64,000 bases of DNA from Sciurus carolinensis (GCF_902686445.1 NC_062219.1:104657160-104721159); one strand, 5' to 3'. Shown: positions 21,761 to 34,075, counted from the stretch's first letter. Numbers and translations are program-made. Notes: a model not told the origin generated them from the letters alone.

Positions 21761-24700
21761 TATTTTGTGGCTAAGTTCACTGTCTTCCCTCCTTGATTCT
21801 CTCTTCCCTTGCTGAAATATAGGAAGGGTTAGAGAAGGTGGGTCGTGAGGGTATAAGACGGGAAAAGGAATAGGACTTGCAAATTAAGGCGCTGATAATT
21901 AGTCTGTTAATATTTTCAGGTTTTGTAGGAGGTTTCTTCCTGAGACTATTTGGGAAGAGATTAATCCTCACACTTTCTAATTCCACTATGCGCCAATGTG
22001 TGTATATTTGCCTCCTTTTTTATCCCCTTCTTTAAAATATACCCTATCAGTAGTTGAGAAATATTGTCTGTCACTAATCAAGTGAGCAACTCAAATTCTA
22101 TTGAGGGGTGGATGACTCTTCCTGGAGGTTCCATACATCTGGAATTTCTTCTTCCAACCTCTCTCTTGCTGGATTATTTTATACAAGTGAAATAAAAATA
22201 AAAGCAAATGTACTCAACCACATGATGATTATAGTTCCCCAGTATGGATAAGTTACATTCAAACAAAACCAAACTGCTCTTTTCCTAAAGTGAAATTTTG
22301 TTTTACCTAATTTAAGAAGTAGAAACACCTCTACCTCTCCTACATGATAGGTGGAGCTGGTAAGACTATCAGATCTCAAATCCTGTTCATGAAGAAAAGA
22401 TAAATTCTGTTATGTGGGCCCAGGAGACATTTGATAACCTACTTGAAGTAAATAGAAGGTGACCATTATTAAAAACCACAGTCTGTCATACTTAATTTAG
22501 TCCTGAGATGTATGAATTACATCAATAAAAATCAATAATTATTTCTAAACAGTCTCCTTTTCAGCACTGATTGTATTTCTTTCATTTCTTTCAATATTTT
22601 AACTGTACAGTAATCATTCTATTAGCACTATAATTCAAAACTCTTTTTTCACCCGTATATCTAATAAAAAGTAGAATGTAGGACAGACTAGAAACAGAAA
22701 GTAATAATAAAATATAAATCATCATGAAGTTTGCAATCAAATTGAGAAGTAACACATACATAAGCAGCATGATAATCATTCATGGCAATAAATAAGTTAA
22801 CATCATGAATTAAGATGACTTGGCCAGGGATCTTGTAGTCTTACTGAAGATGGGAGTTCCTCCATTGGTCAGTGTTGGAACCTGAGTCCCCAGGTCATTA
22901 AGTAGAATACATTTACAACCACATGTTATCTCTGCACATGCTTGAAGTAAAATATTTCCTTCCCGCCTCTTGGGTTCTTCATCTTCAGTAATAAATAAAT
23001 GCAATATACTATCAGAAGTTGTTGGAGAATTTACATGATGTTTCTTGATACTAATAAAAAATTACTAAGTTAATGTCACATGGTATAAACTACCAAAATT
23101 TTATTATTTATTCTGTGATTGACAGTGCCCCAAATGAAAGAGTGAAGGACAACTTTTAAACACAAGCACCTTTAAATATGTCTAAAAGAGAAAAGTCTTT
23201 AAGGCAGATATATTACTTCTTTGAGCCATTCAAATTGTGTGTGTGTGTGTGTGACAATAACCAACTATATTTCTACTGCATATGTATGTACATGTGTTAC
23301 TTTAACTCATGGTACCTTGGAAAATTCTTTCACTTTTGAAATTTGGCTTGATCTCTCCCATCGGTGGGCTCTGTAACTAAGCCAAACATAAAGTTTATGG
23401 ATTTGGTGTAGGCGACTTGAAAGTTTTGGGGGAGGGGTGTTACATTTTTCTTATATTTCTTGTAACCACAAATCAGCTTAATATATTTTGATAAAACTAT
23501 TTAAGTACTAATGCACCCAAATAAAAATAAATAAAACAGAAATTTCAGCATGGATTCAAGAAAAGAAGTATTTTGAACCCAAACCTTTCCTAAAGGAAAC
23601 CATCTTAAAAAAAGGTGCTTATGCCTTTAAAAATGTTAATATACATTCAGAATTTTTCTTCCAAGTGCATTTTAATATACAATTTATATGAACAATATAT
23701 GTCTCTTCATATGTCAATGTACACTTGTATTTAGAATAAACATTTATATATGGCACAGTATGCAAGTATTCTTTTATAATTAATAAATTGCCTTTAATAT
23801 GGAATCATGGCTGTATGCATAATTATAAGTAATATATACTTATTTACATTTCCAAATGCATTTCTTTTTATTACTTTCTTATATTCATTCTTTATTTTCA
23901 ACTGAAATCTAGTCTTTTATTTTTTTAAACCAGGGACTTTTTCCTCCCTAAAAACAAGTAAGTGGAGTCATCTATTTCAGTTCCTACAATTAAAACACTG
24001 CACAGATTTTATCTGAGAAGTTAGAAACACACAGCGCAAAGGATAGTCAGAAGTTATGTTGGCAATGATATATGTTACTCATGAGCAATAAGGGGGTAAA
24101 ATAGTATGCAAAGCAATCATTTGAAATGTTAAGCTTTGAAATATTTGCTCATAATGTTATTTTAATATAGTTGGTTGCACTGAATGGATGTGGGTCTCTG
24201 TCCCAAGTGATACTTCTGTGAACATAAAGTGTCTGCAGGTGTTTGCCTCCAGGTAGGTCACTGAAAGACAATGCAAATGAGGACAGTTCCCCAGTAGCAG
24301 CAACCATAGAAATTAACAAGCAGAAACCTGGTAGACATTGGCATCTTTCTCTACAGCAAGATAAGTTTCAGGGCATTTTAGAATTTGCCTTCCATTAACT
24401 CCTGGATTACCCTGTTCCTCAGATGTGTGCCACCAGGTCATAAGTGTGGAGACTTAACATAAGAAATTCTCAATTATCCACTTATACAATGTGCATCTGT
24501 ATCTTTTTCAGGATTTGTTGAATATCTCACACTGGCTGCCATCATCCACCTGCCTGTTTTTGCCACTCTTATTCTCCATGTCAGCTGGTCAGCATTTTAG
24601 GAAATAATTTTAATACATGCTCAAAGTAGACAAATGTCTGCTGCCCTCATAAAACCCACATAACATATATCTAGCTTAAAATAATATTTTGTACCAGAGT

Positions 24701-26052
24701 TTGTTTTAAATTATTAGTACATATGTTAGTTTATTCTGAATAATTTGTAAGTGTGGATAATTAAGAAGAGGAAAAAGGGGAAAGAAAATAATTCACATAA
24801 GATCAGGTATTTTTATTGGGGTAAATCATTTAATTATCTTCATGATTCCATGAGATATGCACCAATGTCCTCTTTCATCACAGATGAGAAATTGGATTAT
24901 ATACCTAGATTGAACAATTTCCTGGATATCGTAGCTGGAAAATAAGGAAGCCAATATTTAATGCCAGGCTTCTCTAACTCTAACGTACTTGATTTTTCCA
25001 TAATAAGACTTTTTACCGGTCTTGTACATATGCAAAGTTTCTAGAAGACTTATGCATATAAAAAAGTTTTGGTAATCACAAAATGAGAGTCACACATACA
25101 TAAAGCATTTATAGTACAACAGGATTCTTTTATTAAAACAGTTCATAGATGTATATAATACAAGGTGTGTAATAAGAATATTCAAACTTAACAACTTTAT
25201 AATGAAATGCCATATTCACCTATAGGATGCCTGCTAGTCAGGTCAAGGGAAACAGATAGAATAAAGGAGTTCTCCTCCTGAGCATGGTTTTCCATACACT
25301 CCCTCCTAACATATGCATCGCTGCTAATAAAATAGGAACTTGAACGCTACAACACTGAGGCAATGAAATGTCCTGCTATAGGACTGCATAGCAACCAGAT
25401 GTCCACAATGGAAGCTCTGGAAAAGACAATTAAATACAGTACTTTCCCTCCAGGGCAGTATTGATCAAAGGAGTAACACATATACGTGTTTCATCATTCA
25501 AATGCTAATGAATCTATAAACCTCATTATTTCTTATCTATCTTTGAGTTTCCAAGGCAGTTTTTGGTGACATACCATATTTATGCCAGTAATGTTGGCAC
25601 TTTTTATATGCAATTTCTGATCCCAATAATAGACAGAAAACCCTTAATGAAGAAAAATATGTGAATGTAATCTCAGGATATACAGTATTTGTAGATTGAG
25701 AATGGATAGAAACTTTTTCACTCTTTGCTTGAAAAGCATACCTGGTATCAAACAAGGACTACTACTGGATAAAATGAAAACATTTGCTAAAGTGAGACAC
25801 CCAGAAACAATTTAACTCTGTACATTATGAAATTCTTAGAAGACACAATGATGCCAAGTGTTATTTATTTTTTCTTACACACTGCCTGTATCTAAGTTCA
25901 ACAGAAGGAGGCTCAGCAAGAACAGCTAAGGAACTGAGATGTCTATGCAATTAAAAAATTCTTTCCTGTTGAATACCCTTCTCTTTCTTGATCGTACATT
26001 TGTATAATTTGTTGTTATTGTCATTGTTTTCTGTCATTGTCATTTGTTTTCA
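21761..26052. other. long unique-looking AT-rich stretch
   Basis: No gene or confident repeat is seen over about 4.3 kb, the largest such gap in the window. Short frames (61-72 codons) have no domains. There is a (GT)9 run near 23236-23253. Around 24170-24330 sequence without repeat landmarks includes an octamer word atgcaaat (near 24272) and could be conserved. Confidence 0.35.
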
Positions 26053-26400
26053 GAGAGGTAGTGCCATGTAGTGAAAAGACTAGGACCCTTGGAATTAGAC
26101 AAGTCTAGTTAAAGTCACTCCTGTGACTAATTTGCAAGAGAACCATGGCTAAGTTAGTAAACTTCCCCTGGCCTCTGTTTTTTCACCTGTAGTAGGGGGA
26201 TAATCATTATTATTAATAGTTATGAGACCTAATGTAGTTAGGTCTCAACATTTCTGAGATGTGAATTTCCTCTATGTAGAATGAAATTAGTATCTACTTT
26301 ATAAGGTTATGCAAAGGATTAAATGTAGTAAGAGGTAGAGAACCTATTATAGTACCTAGCACACATTAGGTATGATTAAGTTGGTTGCCAATAATTTATG
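26053..26400 (+). mobile_element. MIR, with a partial second copy or duplicated segment
   Basis: Landmarks in MIR order are agtgccatgtagtgaaaaga, ggaattagacaagtctagtt, ctctgttttttcacctgtag, gggggataatcattattatt. Then atgcaaaggattaaatgtag and gtacctagcacacattaggt form the 3' side. A palindromic insert (26223-26247) and a second gaatttcctctatgtagaat segment interrupt it. Confidence 0.65.
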
Positions 26401-26591
26401 GTATAAATACATACTTATAAAAGAATAATTCCAATAAGTAGAGTTAAGCATTGTGCATTTTGGTGCGTTGATTTTCAAACTTTTTTGTATATATTTGCAA
26501 TTATATTATTCATAGTTTTATAGTTTCTGTAACAATTTATTATGTAATATACATTTCCCCAAGTCAATACAAAAATTTTTATAATCTTTGT

Positions 26592-26897
26592 GATAGCCAA
26601 TTTTATGACCGAGCTAAGGGATTCCAGTTAGCTGGCAAAATATGATTTCTGGGTGCATCTGTGAGGGTGGTTTGGACACCCTGACTTTAGAGCCCACAGA
26701 TTTTAGGACTTAACCAGTAGCCATAACTCCAGCCCAGTGCTTAAACTATTCATTCTCAGGCCTTTCTCAGGCCTTTGAACTCAGAATGAATTATGTCCCC
26801 TTTTTCCTGGTCCTCCAACTTGCAGAGAGCAAGTGATGAAACTTCTCAGCTTCCACAATCACATGACCCAATTACCATAATGAATCTCTTAATTTGT
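26592..26897 (+). mobile_element. old LTR-like repeat, left part
   Basis: Words gtgatagccaattttatgac, ctgggtgcatctgtgagggt, ctcaggcctttgaactcaga, tcctccaacttgcagagagc, ttctcagcttccacaatcac and taatgaatctcttaattt form a repeat I recognise as a widespread mammalian LTR-like element. Its name is not certain. A squirrel SINE interrupts it at about 26898 and it resumes at about 27090. Confidence 0.55.
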
Positions 26898-27089
26898 CAG
26901 GCATAGTGCATATGCCTGTGATCCCAGCAGCTCAGGAGGCTGAGACAGTAGGATTACCAATTCAAGGCCAGCCTCAGTAATTTAGCAAGGCCCTAAGTAA
27001 CTTAGTAGGACCCTGTCTCAAAGTAAAATAAAAAAAGGGACTCAGTAGTTAAGTACTCTGTGTTAAATCCGCACCAATACATTCATTCA
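26898..27089 (+). mobile_element. squirrel B1-ID composite SINE (decayed right half)
   Basis: The left half is gcatatgcctgtgatcccag, caggaggctgagacagtagg, caaggccagcctcagtaatt and gtaggaccctgtctcaaagt. The right half is short (ggactcagtagttaagtact). It is inserted in the old LTR-like repeat. Confidence 0.78.
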
Positions 27090-27215
27090 TACATACATGT
27101 ATACATAAATCTCCTAGTTCTTTCTCTATCATCTATCTATTTCTCTATCCATCCATGTTAACCTACTATCTACCTATTTGTTTTTCTATTTGAAGAACTC
27201 TGATTAATATAATCA
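27090..27215 (+). mobile_element. old LTR-like repeat, right part
   Basis: Continues with aaatctcctagttctttctc, an interrupted ATCT/ATCC tract, and ends near gaagaactctgattaatata, which matches the remembered end of the repeat begun at 26592. Confidence 0.45.
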
Positions 27216-27812
27216 TGATTTTAATAGCAGTATTATATCATATTTGGTGATATAATACAGTGTATCTAAGTTACGGTTTTGCTATTTTAAATACTGTATG
27301 AGAGGCATTTCTGAATATTTTTATTTAGCTCTATTTTCCAAAGTGCTTATCTGTAGCCCTGTGCCAAGAGATACATTGACTTAGGAGAGATTTGGGAAAG
27401 AAATACAAAGAAGGATTAGTTTCCCTAGCAGCAACAAATGAAAGACTCAGAAAAACAAAATATTGTTACAAGGAATTATAAAAAAGGAGAGGAAAACTAT
27501 AGATTAAAACAACATGGAGATATTCTTTGCAAAGCACCTAGTTTGACAAATTTATATTGAAGAAAGTACTGATTAGAGAATTTCAGATATTTTGTGAAAC
27601 CTCCACATAAGAAGAAAAAATCTTTTAGGCAGCTCTGCAGGCTATCCCATCCATAGCTAAAATGCTACAATTTTGTACACGTTCAAGGAGGGTCTAGAGA
27701 ACATGAGATATTTGTAACATTGAAAATTAAACATGGCTATGAAGTCTCTCTGAAGCTCAGGAAAGAACTTTATTGATGTCCACATACATATATTTTTTTA
27801 AATTCTACCTGA
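27216..27812. other. intergenic, unassigned
   Basis: No gene or confident repeat is seen. Confidence 0.3.
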
Positions 27813-28017
27813 AAGCCAGGCACACACCTGTAATCTCAATGCCTTGGGAGGCTGAGGCTGGAGAATCGCAAGTGCAAAGCCAGCCTCAGCAATGGCTAGG
27901 CACTAATCAACTTAGTGAGACCCTGTCTCTAAACAAAATACAAAATAGGGTTGAGGATGTAGTTCAGTGGTTGAGTGCCCCTGAATTCAATCCCTAGTAC
28001 CCCACCAGAAAAAAAAA
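27813..28017 (+). mobile_element. squirrel B1-ID composite SINE, well preserved
   Basis: Full architecture. The B1-like half is gccaggcacacacctgtaat, ggaggctgaggctggagaat, gtgagaccctgtctctaaac. The ID-like half is gggttgaggatgtagttcag, gagtgcccctgaattcaatc. A short A tail follows. tctacct[g/t]aaa at 27804-27814 and 28018-28028 is an 11-bp target-site duplication with one mismatch. The 74-codon frame here is SINE-derived. Confidence 0.9.
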
Positions 28018-28099
28018 TCTACCTTAAACTGCTAACAAGCTTTTGGAGCAGCAGTAGTTTAAAAAAACCCAGAGGGTGATATTTTTTTCCTGATGCTGA

Positions 28100-28302
28100 T
28101 ATAAATCATATATAATATATACCATATATTATATAATATATAATTTATATATGATTATATATTATATAATTTAAATCATATATATTTAATTATATATTAT
28201 ATAAATTATATATATATGTGTGTATGTGTGTGTGTGTGCGCAGATACATAGTTTGTGTGTATATATGTAGTTTGTATGTGTGTATACACACATACACACA
28301 TG
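28100..28302. repeat. AT-rich and (TG)n/(CA)n tract with 24-bp palindrome
   Basis: 28100-28225 is almost pure A/T built on TATATAAT words. 28216-28302 is TG- then CA-rich. A perfect 24-bp palindrome (TGTATGTGTGTA and its complement) lies at 28273-28296. Cruciform or Z-DNA formation is possible. Confidence 0.85.
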
Positions 28303-28664
28303 TGAAAAATGAAAAAGCATTGGAATTACATGTAGATAGACAATGTAAATAAGAATGCTCACCATATCATTGTTCCCCTTCATAAAAGGGGTACCTTATT
28401 TCTAACCACATTTGAACCACAAATATGCAAAGGAAATATAATGGGGAGAGAGACCAAGTAGCTTGGATCACAACTTTTAAAACATTTATTTAAATTATCC
28501 TCTGATTGGAGATTCATTAATAATAATTCAGGGTTGGTAAACAGGGTGGGCCTGTAGACCTCATTTGAGATTAGGTAATACACTTGTATACTCTGGAAGA
28601 AGAAAGGAATTTGACAGTCTCACACAGGCCAAACACTTAGCACAGTTCCTTTTCATTTTTTAAT
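28303..28664. other. intergenic, unassigned
   Basis: No gene or confident repeat is seen. Confidence 0.3.
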
Positions 28665-28940
28665 CTTGTGTGCATTTTTCCACATTTTATTAGTGCATTA
28701 TAATTGTACATAAAGATGATTCTTGTTACATATTTGTACATGCACACAAAGTTACAATATAGTTTGGCCAATATCACTCCCAGCACTTCCCCCACCCTCC
28801 CCACCTCTCACCCCCACCCCGTCCCTTTCCTCTATTGATCCTCCTTTGATTTTCATGAGATCCACCCTTACCTTTCTTTTTCTTTTTCCTCTTTAGCTTC
28901 CACATATGAGATCACATTCATTTGATGAGAAATTTTATGT
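28665..28940 (-). mobile_element. L1 3' UTR fragment
   Basis: Reverse-oriented L1 tail: ttattagtgcattataattg, gattcttgttacatatttgt, a C-rich run (cccccaccctccccacctct) and cttccacatatgagatcaca near the ORF2 end. 5'-truncated. Confidence 0.65.
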
Positions 28941-31900
28941 CTCATTTCTTCCAACTTGATCATCAAGAAATACTTAAGAGTATTGTCACATTTAACCAGT
29001 TTTGTGTGGCCATTATAAGAAACCAGATAATTTTTCCTTTTCCAGCCATTTCTTCACATACACCTGTCTATTACTAGCCCTGGGATTTTACAAAATAAAA
29101 ATTACCTTAAGGTTTGTAATAGGACTCAATTTTTTATTTCGTCAATCTTTATATTTGGTAGTTTTAGTACATTCTATTTATTTGAAGTCTCCTGGGCTTG
29201 CACTTTGATATAAGACACCAGGGGAGAAATGTAGAGAGATACCTGTACTCAAATCAGCTGCTTCCTGAGCTTCCTTTCTCATATGGAAAGCAATACATAA
29301 AATAGGGGGCCCAAAGGAAAGAATAAAACAAAGGAATAAATTGTTTAACTTATACCTATATCTGCAGATATAGCTATAACTTTAAAGACATAGTTATAAA
29401 ATCAATAGCATATGTGTTGCAGCAGGAGTGACAAAGTATGTCCCAAGTCAAATAAATTCATGTGAAGCCTTATGTTATGAAATAATTTTCTTTTCTGTTT
29501 ATAAACAGTTTGATTTTAGCTATATGAAACCCTAAGTTTGCAGGGCATAGGACCTGATCAAATGGCTCACAATCAGAAAGTGATTCTGAATGCTAGCTCT
29601 TATAGGCAATTATCTCACATGCCTGGACTTGAACATGTTTTAAAGACCCTAAATTTCCTCATTCTGAATATTTTGCTGATTCTGCCTTTCAATTCAAACA
29701 GAAAATGGAAAATATTTTCTATGGACAAACTTTTCAGCTTTATTGAAGAATTAACTTGTATGTCAGCATATATTTGATACTTGTCTGAAACTAAGTCTAC
29801 TTGTTTTATGAATCAGATTTCCCTAGAATGAAACATCTATTGTTTCTCTTGGCAGAGCACCCTTCCTCTTGTTCCCACACCTTCTGCTATTGTGTCATTT
29901 AATGTTTCCTCAATCATTCCCACTCATTAGTTTCTCTCTATTCTGGTTTGCTAAAGTGTCTATCATGAATTATTTTAGTGACAAATTATCTTCTAAAGCT
30001 AAATGGAAACAACCAATCCTATTCTTAGCCAAAGACATCAGGTGGAGCAAGAACAGAGGTCCCAGAAGTAAAATAATAGAATTTTATTTACTACAGTCTT
30101 CAGTCTGCTCATTGATTTTATTGTCATTGAAACAACATTTGAACAGCATTATATTGCTGGTCTTTTTTTTTTAATATTGCTGTTTAAAGGCTCACAATTA
30201 AATAGATACTATTTTAATGCTATCAATATATGTGGCTGCAGGATACAGTACCACTGATTTCAACAATTACGAGAAAAACTGTGGTAAAGGGAAAGTAGAA
30301 AATTCTCAGATTCTGTCGAATCTAAAACAACAGCAAAAGAATTGCTGAGATAAATGTTCTGTTCAGCTGTAGCAATTTTAATGAATGCCAAGAAGACAAA
30401 GGAGGAAGGAAGACAGGAAAGGAAAGAAGCATATGAAAAAGTTTCTGATTTTTTCTTTAAACATGGATGACTTTTAATTATGTGACATCTATCAGTGGTA
30501 TATATCAAATTTAGTGGACAATTTTAAGACTAGGACTATCTATAGTTTAAGAAATTTAAGTAGACTGCTTTCACACTTTCTGTCTGGTCCCTCCATTAGC
30601 TATGCTATTTGCTGTGAGCATTGAGCATGCTATTGCACTTTGGCCTATAGGAGGACTGTATTTGAATGACTGGCTACTCAACAACCTTCCTTTCATCACC
30701 CATTCACTTGATTTCACTATGCATCCATGTCCTGTTATAGAGGTACTTTGAACGCATTCTAAAATAACTAGATTAAATCATTTTGAATGTATTGGCTTTT
30801 ATAAAATAAGGTTATTTTGCTCAAATAATTTGAAATCGCTGTTTATCTAAAAGTAAATTCTGATTATCAAACCAAACCAGAACAGAAGTTACAAAGCAAA
30901 GATTAAACAACCATGGGCATCACCAATGATTTCCTGAATACAAATGATCATGTAAGATATATTCTGTTGTACTAAGCTACTTTTATCCAAATTTATCAAG
31001 TGCTCATTTTAATAACTTTCATTGCCTTACTTCCACCATTTACATTTAAATGCAAATCTTATTTTGTGATTCTACTAAAGATCTTATATAGAACCAAGGA
31101 AAATTACTATACAAATGCCATTACCTAGAAGTTTGAAATCCTGAGACTACAAACGGGTTAATTAATTACATTATCTGTAGCATTACCCTGGCTACATTCT
31201 GCCTGGAAGGCATATGGATCCACTCAGCTGCTGAATTTGAAAGAGCTGTGTCCTTTTCATGCAGAAGGAAAATCATCTACATAACCCTCTTCCACCCCCA
31301 CTGTAAGCACTGGAGGACTTTATATTTCTTTTTCACCTGATTCTTGTGTTTCTAGTGAAATAATCAAAAAAAGCAACATTAAATAAACACCAAAACATTT
31401 CATACTATCATGGAAATCTGAATATAGCATAATATATTTCATTGTACTTATTTACTAAGTTTCTATTATATTGTAGGCAAAATGCTACACATTAAGCTGC
31501 CAGAATCAAAGATAAATGAGACTTGATATCTGCCCATCAGGAGCTCATACCTTACTAAGTTCATAAAAGGTTAAGCATAAAGGTAACATTTAAAAAGCAC
31601 CTTAAGATTTGATTAACTAAGAAAGTATTGTTGATGTGTAGATCATTAGCTTAGATATTTACACAGTCTAAATTGGACAGGAAGTTAATTTTCCTACAGC
31701 TAGAGTTCATTTTTTGTTTTCTTTTCTCCTCTCCACTCTTCTCCTTACCTAACCTTTTTCCTTCTTTAGTTCTTTCAGTTCTTTCATTTTATTCTCAATT
31801 TTTTTTATTTAAAAAAAAAAGAATTTCAGATAGCAAAAGGAAAAAAAAAATGCATGTAGTACTTTAGGGGGGAAATGCCAAAAGGCAAAGGGAGAATTAA

Positions 31901-32335
31901 AATAGACAATTAAATTGAAATGGAATAAAATTAGTATAGCAAAGTATACTGGAGACACTTAGAAACACCCACAAGCATGTATAGCAAATGGGCTGTGAAT
32001 GCTGTCATAGTCAAAGATACAGAGAGAATCGTTCAATTTCCAAAATATTGCAAGTATTTAAGCAGTTGCTAAAAAACAGCACAACTACTGTGGAATTGGA
32101 AAAGAATGTTCTTCATGAGTCCACTCATCAAAGAGTTGTGTATAGCAGTGTTCTTCACAATATCCAATAAGCTGGCACAATACAGTTTTTAAGTATGGGA
32201 TTCCAGATTTTTTTGGTACAATATGATTATGGCAGATTGTAAAGCTCTGAAATCTGAATTATATACATCATGAGATAGTATTCTCACTTTCTCTTTCCCT
32301 TTCTCTTTCACTTTATGTATACGAAGAGAAAGTGT

Positions 32336-32336
<1 letters not shown>
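28941..32336. other. long unique-looking AT-rich stretch
   Basis: No gene is seen in about 3.4 kb. Short frames up to 101 codons (29869-30174) have no recognised domain. An 18-bp perfect palindrome around a PstI core lies at 29356-29373. 31140-31310, with a TTAATTAATTA word at 31158-31168, lacks repeat landmarks. 31455-31560 resembles the old dispersed repeat of 16715. Confidence 0.35.
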
Positions 32337-32366
<30 letters not shown>

Positions 32367-32577
32367 ATACATATAAATATATGTATATATACATATAAAT
32401 ATATGTATATATATAATATATGTATATATACATATAAATATATGTATATATATAATATGTATATATATAATATGTATATATATAATATGTATATTACATG
32501 TATATATACATATAAATATATGTATATATATAATATATGTATATATACATATAAATATATGTATATATATAATATAT
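32337..32577. repeat. AT-only minisatellite, higher-order TATATACATATAAATA repeats
   Basis: About 240 bp made almost only of A and T with sparse G and C. The words tatatacatataaatatatg and tatatataatatatgtatat alternate in a roughly 36-40 bp higher-order unit, with a shorter 17-bp unit (tatatataatatgta) in the middle. The 62-codon MYIYN-rich frame is a by-product. Self-complementary, so strongly cruciform-prone. Confidence 0.92.
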
Positions 32578-32719
32578 TGGCTTATTACTAATCTAGTTAT
32601 AAGTAGTGTAGGTTAGGAAAAAATCTTTTACATATAGAAAAGTCTTTTAAAAATACACTTGCAATTTGATGAATATCAGTGATACATTTTGAACTTCCAA
32701 GTACATGTGCATGTGTATG

Positions 32720-32795
32720 GGTGTGTTGCTGGGGATAAACCCAGGTCCTAAGCATGAATTCTACAAATTATCTACACTCCCAGCCTGGAACTTCA
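32720..32795 (-). mobile_element. tRNA-derived (ID-like) SINE fragment, reverse
   Basis: gtgttgctggggataaaccc, aggtcctaagcatgaattct and tctacactcccagcctgg are the reverse complement of an ID/B4-type tRNA-Ala-derived body. Confidence 0.6.
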
Positions 32796-33063
32796 ATCTT
32801 TAGTTAAAATATTCAAATCTTATTTCATTTTACACTTTCAAAATATTAAAAAAAAATTTCTTAGTTCGTTTTCATGTAGTAATTTATTTTTACCATTCTT
32901 AGGAAATAATATTTTTATCAGAATGATTAGAGTTTCAGCAGGTTATTTATTAATTTGTATTTTTAGTTTAAATGCTATAAAATTTGAAAATTTTTATTTG
33001 CATTGAGAATTTAGTATTGATGATTTTTCTATGAATCTTGAATGATTTTGAAAGGAAATGCTG

Positions 33064-33240
33064 TAGTGTTTAAAATGTTTTAATTAGTGCATTATAGTTT
33101 TACATAACAGTGGGTTTCATTTTGACATGGTTATAAATGCATGAAACAAAATTTGTTCTTTTCCAATCTTCAGTACTTTCCCTTTCCCTCTCTTCCACCC
33201 TGATCCACTATCTCTACTCTATTGGTCATCCTTCTATTTA
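33064..33240 (-). mobile_element. L1 3' UTR fragment
   Basis: ttagtgcattatagttttac, gtgggtttcattttgacatg and a CT-rich block ccctttccctctcttccacc match the reverse L1 3' UTR layout. It is immediately followed by a second L1 tail in the same orientation. Confidence 0.6.
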
Positions 33241-33635
33241 TTTATTGATTTTTTTAATTGGTGCCTTATAGTTATATACAAAAGTGGAATTTGTTGTGAT
33301 ATAATCATACATGCACAGAGCACAAATTTTGTCCATTTAATTCCAAGTTCCTCCCCTTTCTTATACCTCCTCTCTCCCCCTTGATCTCCCTTTTAAAATT
33401 GCTTATTTCTCTCTAACTTCCAAATACAAGAGAAAACCTTCAACCCTTCACTTTTATGTGTCTGGCTTATTTCACTCAGCATGATGTTCTCCAGTTCCAC
33501 CCATTTACCAGCAAGCAAGATACTTTTATACTTGTTCATGACTGAGTAAAACTTCATCATGGGGCTGGGGAGATAGCTCAGTTGGTAAAGTGCTTGCCTT
33601 GCAAGCACAAGGCCCTGGGTTTGATCCCCAGCCCT

Positions 33636-33666
<31 letters not shown>

Positions 33667-34075
33667 CAAACAAAAAAAAAAAACTTCATTGTATATATAT
33701 ATAACACATTTTCTTTATTCATTTGCCTGTTGACAGGCACCTGGACTGGTTCCATAACTTGGCTATTGCAAATTGCGCTGCTATAAACATTGGTATGTGT
33801 GAGTCAGTACTGTATGCTGATTTCAGTTCTTTTGGATAAATACCAAGGAGTAGAATAGCTGAATCATATGGTGGATCCATTTCTAGGCTTTTGCAGAATC
33901 TCCATACTGCTTTCTAAAGTGGTTGTACTAATTGGCAGTCCCACCAATGTGCGAGTGTACTTTTCCCCCCACATCCTTGCCAGCAGTTATTGTTATTTGT
34001 ATTCTCGCTGATTTTCATTCTAAATGAGGTGAGATGACATCTCAATGTACTTTTGATTTGCATTTTCCTCTTTAC
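33241..34075 (-). mobile_element. L1 3' end and ORF2 C-terminus, interrupted by an ID SINE
   Basis: Reverse L1: tggtgccttatagttatata, C-rich block, ctccagttccacccatttac, then (after the SINE) cttggctattgcaaattgcg, ggataaataccaaggagtag, catccttgccagcagttatt and gatttgcattttcctcttta. The minus frame 33393-33755 joins ORF2 codons with SINE poly-A-derived phenylalanines, so it is not a real protein. Older than the young squirrel L1s. Confidence 0.75.
33558..33680 (+). mobile_element. ID-family SINE inserted in L1
   Basis: A clean ID element: ggggctggggagatagctca, gttggtaaagtgcttgcctt, gcaagcacaaggccctgggt, ttgatccccagccctgc, then a long A-rich tail with C interruptions. It keeps tRNA-like A- and B-box positions. 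aaaacttcat at 33548-33557 and 33680-33689 is the target-site duplication within the host L1. Confidence 0.9.

Noticed and set aside
29869..30174. 101-codon leucine-rich frame as a small membrane protein
   Set aside because: Hydrophobic content follows from T-rich codons. There is no supporting context.
32337..32577. CRISPR-like regular repeat array
   Set aside because: Units are contiguous AT words without distinct spacers, in a mammalian genome.
32403..32591. 62-codon tyrosine/isoleucine-rich repeat protein
   Set aside because: It is a reading frame of the AT minisatellite, with no coding evidence.
33561..33635. possible tRNA-Ala gene
   Set aside because: The tRNA-like head belongs to an ID SINE: it has an A-rich tail and a target-site duplication and lacks a cloverleaf 3' half.
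33393..33755. 120-codon minus-strand frame with a poly-phenylalanine run
   Set aside because: It fuses L1 ORF2 codons with the A-rich tail of an inserted ID SINE.
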